From NCBI GenBank assembly GCA_021736445.1, contig JAIPGA010000008.1, positions 1-52,104 of the forward strand: a stretch of 52,104 nucleotides of DNA, written 5' to 3'. The notes under the pieces were generated by a model that worked only from the letters and a program-made list of their open reading frames with translations, was not told the origin of the DNA and ran no database searches. Numbering within the stretch: position 1 is the first letter of the stretch; each line of letters starts with the position of its first letter. Shown one piece after another: positions 51,225-52,104 of the stretch. The position numbers and the translations under genes are program-made. This stretch comes from Synergistales bacterium. Its GTDB lineage: Bacteria > Synergistota > Synergistia > Synergistales > Aminiphilaceae.

Positions 51225-52104
51225 TCATTCCTTTCCCCTGGGCATGGCCAGAAGCCGCCACAGCTCTTCGTGCATCGCCTTGGGCGGAGACTGGGAGACG
51301 CCGCCTGACTGAGGCGCCACAGCACCGATCCGGGCCCAGGGGATACCGGCCTGTTCCAGGGCTTCTAGGGCGGGGGCTTCTTTGCGTCGGGGCACCACAG
51401 CCAGAAGCACCCCCGAGGAGATCAGCTGAAGCGGATTGAAGGAGAGCCGTTCAGCGGCCCGTGCGGTCAGGCCATCCACGGGGACCCCTGCCTCGTCAAC
51501 GGTGAGACGGAGCTCCCCGAGCAACCAGGCGATCTCGGCCACACCGCCCAGCAGTCCGCCTTCCGTGGGATCGTGCATGAACGAGGCATAGGGTCGGAGA
51601 AGACGGGCCTCAGGCAGGATGGAGAGCTCCCCGCTCCAGCCGCGGAGCCGCCGCAGTTCGTCCTCGCCGAACAGTCCGCGCAGCAGGTCCGGTCTGTCCT
51701 GGGCCAGGATGGACATCCCCTCCAGACCGGCGTGCTTGGTCATGATCAGCACATCGCCCGCCCCGATATCTTCGGCACGCAGACAGCGCTCCGCCCTCCC
51801 GAAGAGGGTCCCCGAAAGGACCGGTGCCTCATAGCGGTCGGTAAACTCCGTATGTCCCCCGACAATGGCGATCCCCAGCTCCCGGCAGGTGCCGTGGATC
51901 TCCTCCATCAACCTCTCCACAGCGGCTTCGCCGCAGGAAGAGGGCAGAATCAGCGTCAGTAGAAAGTAGGCGGGTTCGGCCCCCTTTGCCGCCACATCGT
52001 TGGCGTTGATATGGACCAGAAGGCCTCCCGCCCCCACCTGGGCCCCCACGACAGGATCCGAGGAGGCCACCAGGTACCCCCCCTTCTCCCAGGCGATCAC
52101 GGAT
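51225..52104 (-). CDS. AIR synthase/HypE-like protein, N-terminus cut by window edge
   Basis: At least 292 residues, open to the right edge with no confident start, so the N-terminus lies outside. It belongs to the PurM/HypE fold: SDPVVGAQVGAGGLLVHINANDVAAKGAEP, then GIAIVGGHTEFTDR with the phosphate-binding loop, VLIMTKHAGLEG, and MHDPTEGGLLGGVAEIAW. The C-terminal part has LQLISSGVLLAVVP. The GTG at 52100 is in frame but the conserved family start (before SDP) would be about 40 residues further out. HypE proper helps build NiFe hydrogenase; many stand-alone relatives have unknown roles. It is followed at once by the M24 peptidase. Confidence 0.85.
   Translation of the reverse strand, partial: SVIAWEKGGYLVASSDPVVGAQVGAGGLLVHINANDVAAKGAEPAYFLLTLILPSSCGEAAVERLMEEIHGTCRELGIAIVGGHTEFTDRYEAPVLSGTLFGRAERCLRAEDIGAGDVLIMTKHAGLEGMSILAQDRPDLLRGLFGEDELRRLRGWSGELSILPEARLLRPYASFMHDPTEGGLLGGVAEIAWLLGELRLTVDEAGVPVDGLTARAAERLSFNPLQLISSGVLLAVVPRRKEAPALEALEQAGIPWARIGAVAPQSGGVSQSPPKAMHEELWRLLAMPRGKE

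Overview
The window reads as a GC-rich chromosome segment of an anaerobic, diderm, flagellated fermenter, most likely a member of the Synergistota. This rests on the combination of a tungsten-type aldehyde:ferredoxin oxidoreductase (AOR) with its own sulfur carrier, a NuoE/NuoF/GltD-NuoG electron-transfer module of the kind found in Acetomicrobium-like bacteria, a minimal two-gene SUF system, rubredoxin, heptose genes for lipopolysaccharide, a flagellar cap gene and GatCAB. The taxon is inferred from gene content, since no rRNA gene is present.

Layout. 1-2600: an IS1634-type transposase that runs off the left edge, next to an AT-richer patch with a small gene and a truncated DUF2335 membrane-protein gene. 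2742-3869: smpB and ssrA (tmRNA) side by side with an ssrA terminator, then tRNA-Pro(CGG); all on the minus strand. 3938-8437: carAB behind an attenuator leader that contains a short ORF and a possible antiterminator. 8456-11155: an AOR gene behind a structured, terminator-ended leader, translationally coupled to a MoaD/ThiS-like carrier. 11227-15897: an unknown gene on the minus strand, then isochorismatase-like hydrolase, metallo-beta-lactamase-fold protein, aminotransferase and malic enzyme on the plus strand. 15904-18881 (minus): gmhA, an unknown coiled-coil protein, gmhB, an ICMT-like methyltransferase and ogt, with overlapping ends. 19043-23910: fliD, a DegS/DegU-like two-component pair on the minus strand, and a TtcA-family gene diverging from it. 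23971-25735 (minus): sufC-sufB. 25815-27870 (minus): glutaredoxin, folB, pgi. 28069-33726 (plus): the three-gene NAD(H)/ferredoxin module. 33849-48163 (minus): an EF-G paralogue, preceded by a compact ten-gene run miaB-comEA-comEC-coaX-dus-lysS-ligA-gatC-gatA-gatB. 48292-52104: secreted protein, rubredoxin, galE, an M24 peptidase and a partial AIR-synthase-like gene.

How it fits together. AOR, its sulfur carrier, rubredoxin, the Bfu/Hyd-like module and malic enzyme point to amino-acid or organic-acid fermentation in which reduced ferredoxin and NADH are exchanged. SufBC supplies the many Fe-S clusters these proteins need. The gmh genes and galE feed cell-surface sugars. The long minus-strand operon joins translation accuracy (Gat, LysS, MiaB, Dus), DNA ligation, CoA synthesis and DNA uptake.

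The signals most worth following are regulatory: two attenuator leaders (carAB and AOR), a palindrome over the suf start site, an apparently leaderless IS transcript, and three strong U-tract-less hairpins at gene ends. Among proteins, the EF-G paralogue has changed G3 and G4 motifs and the GltD-NuoG fusion has no obvious catalytic partner beside it.
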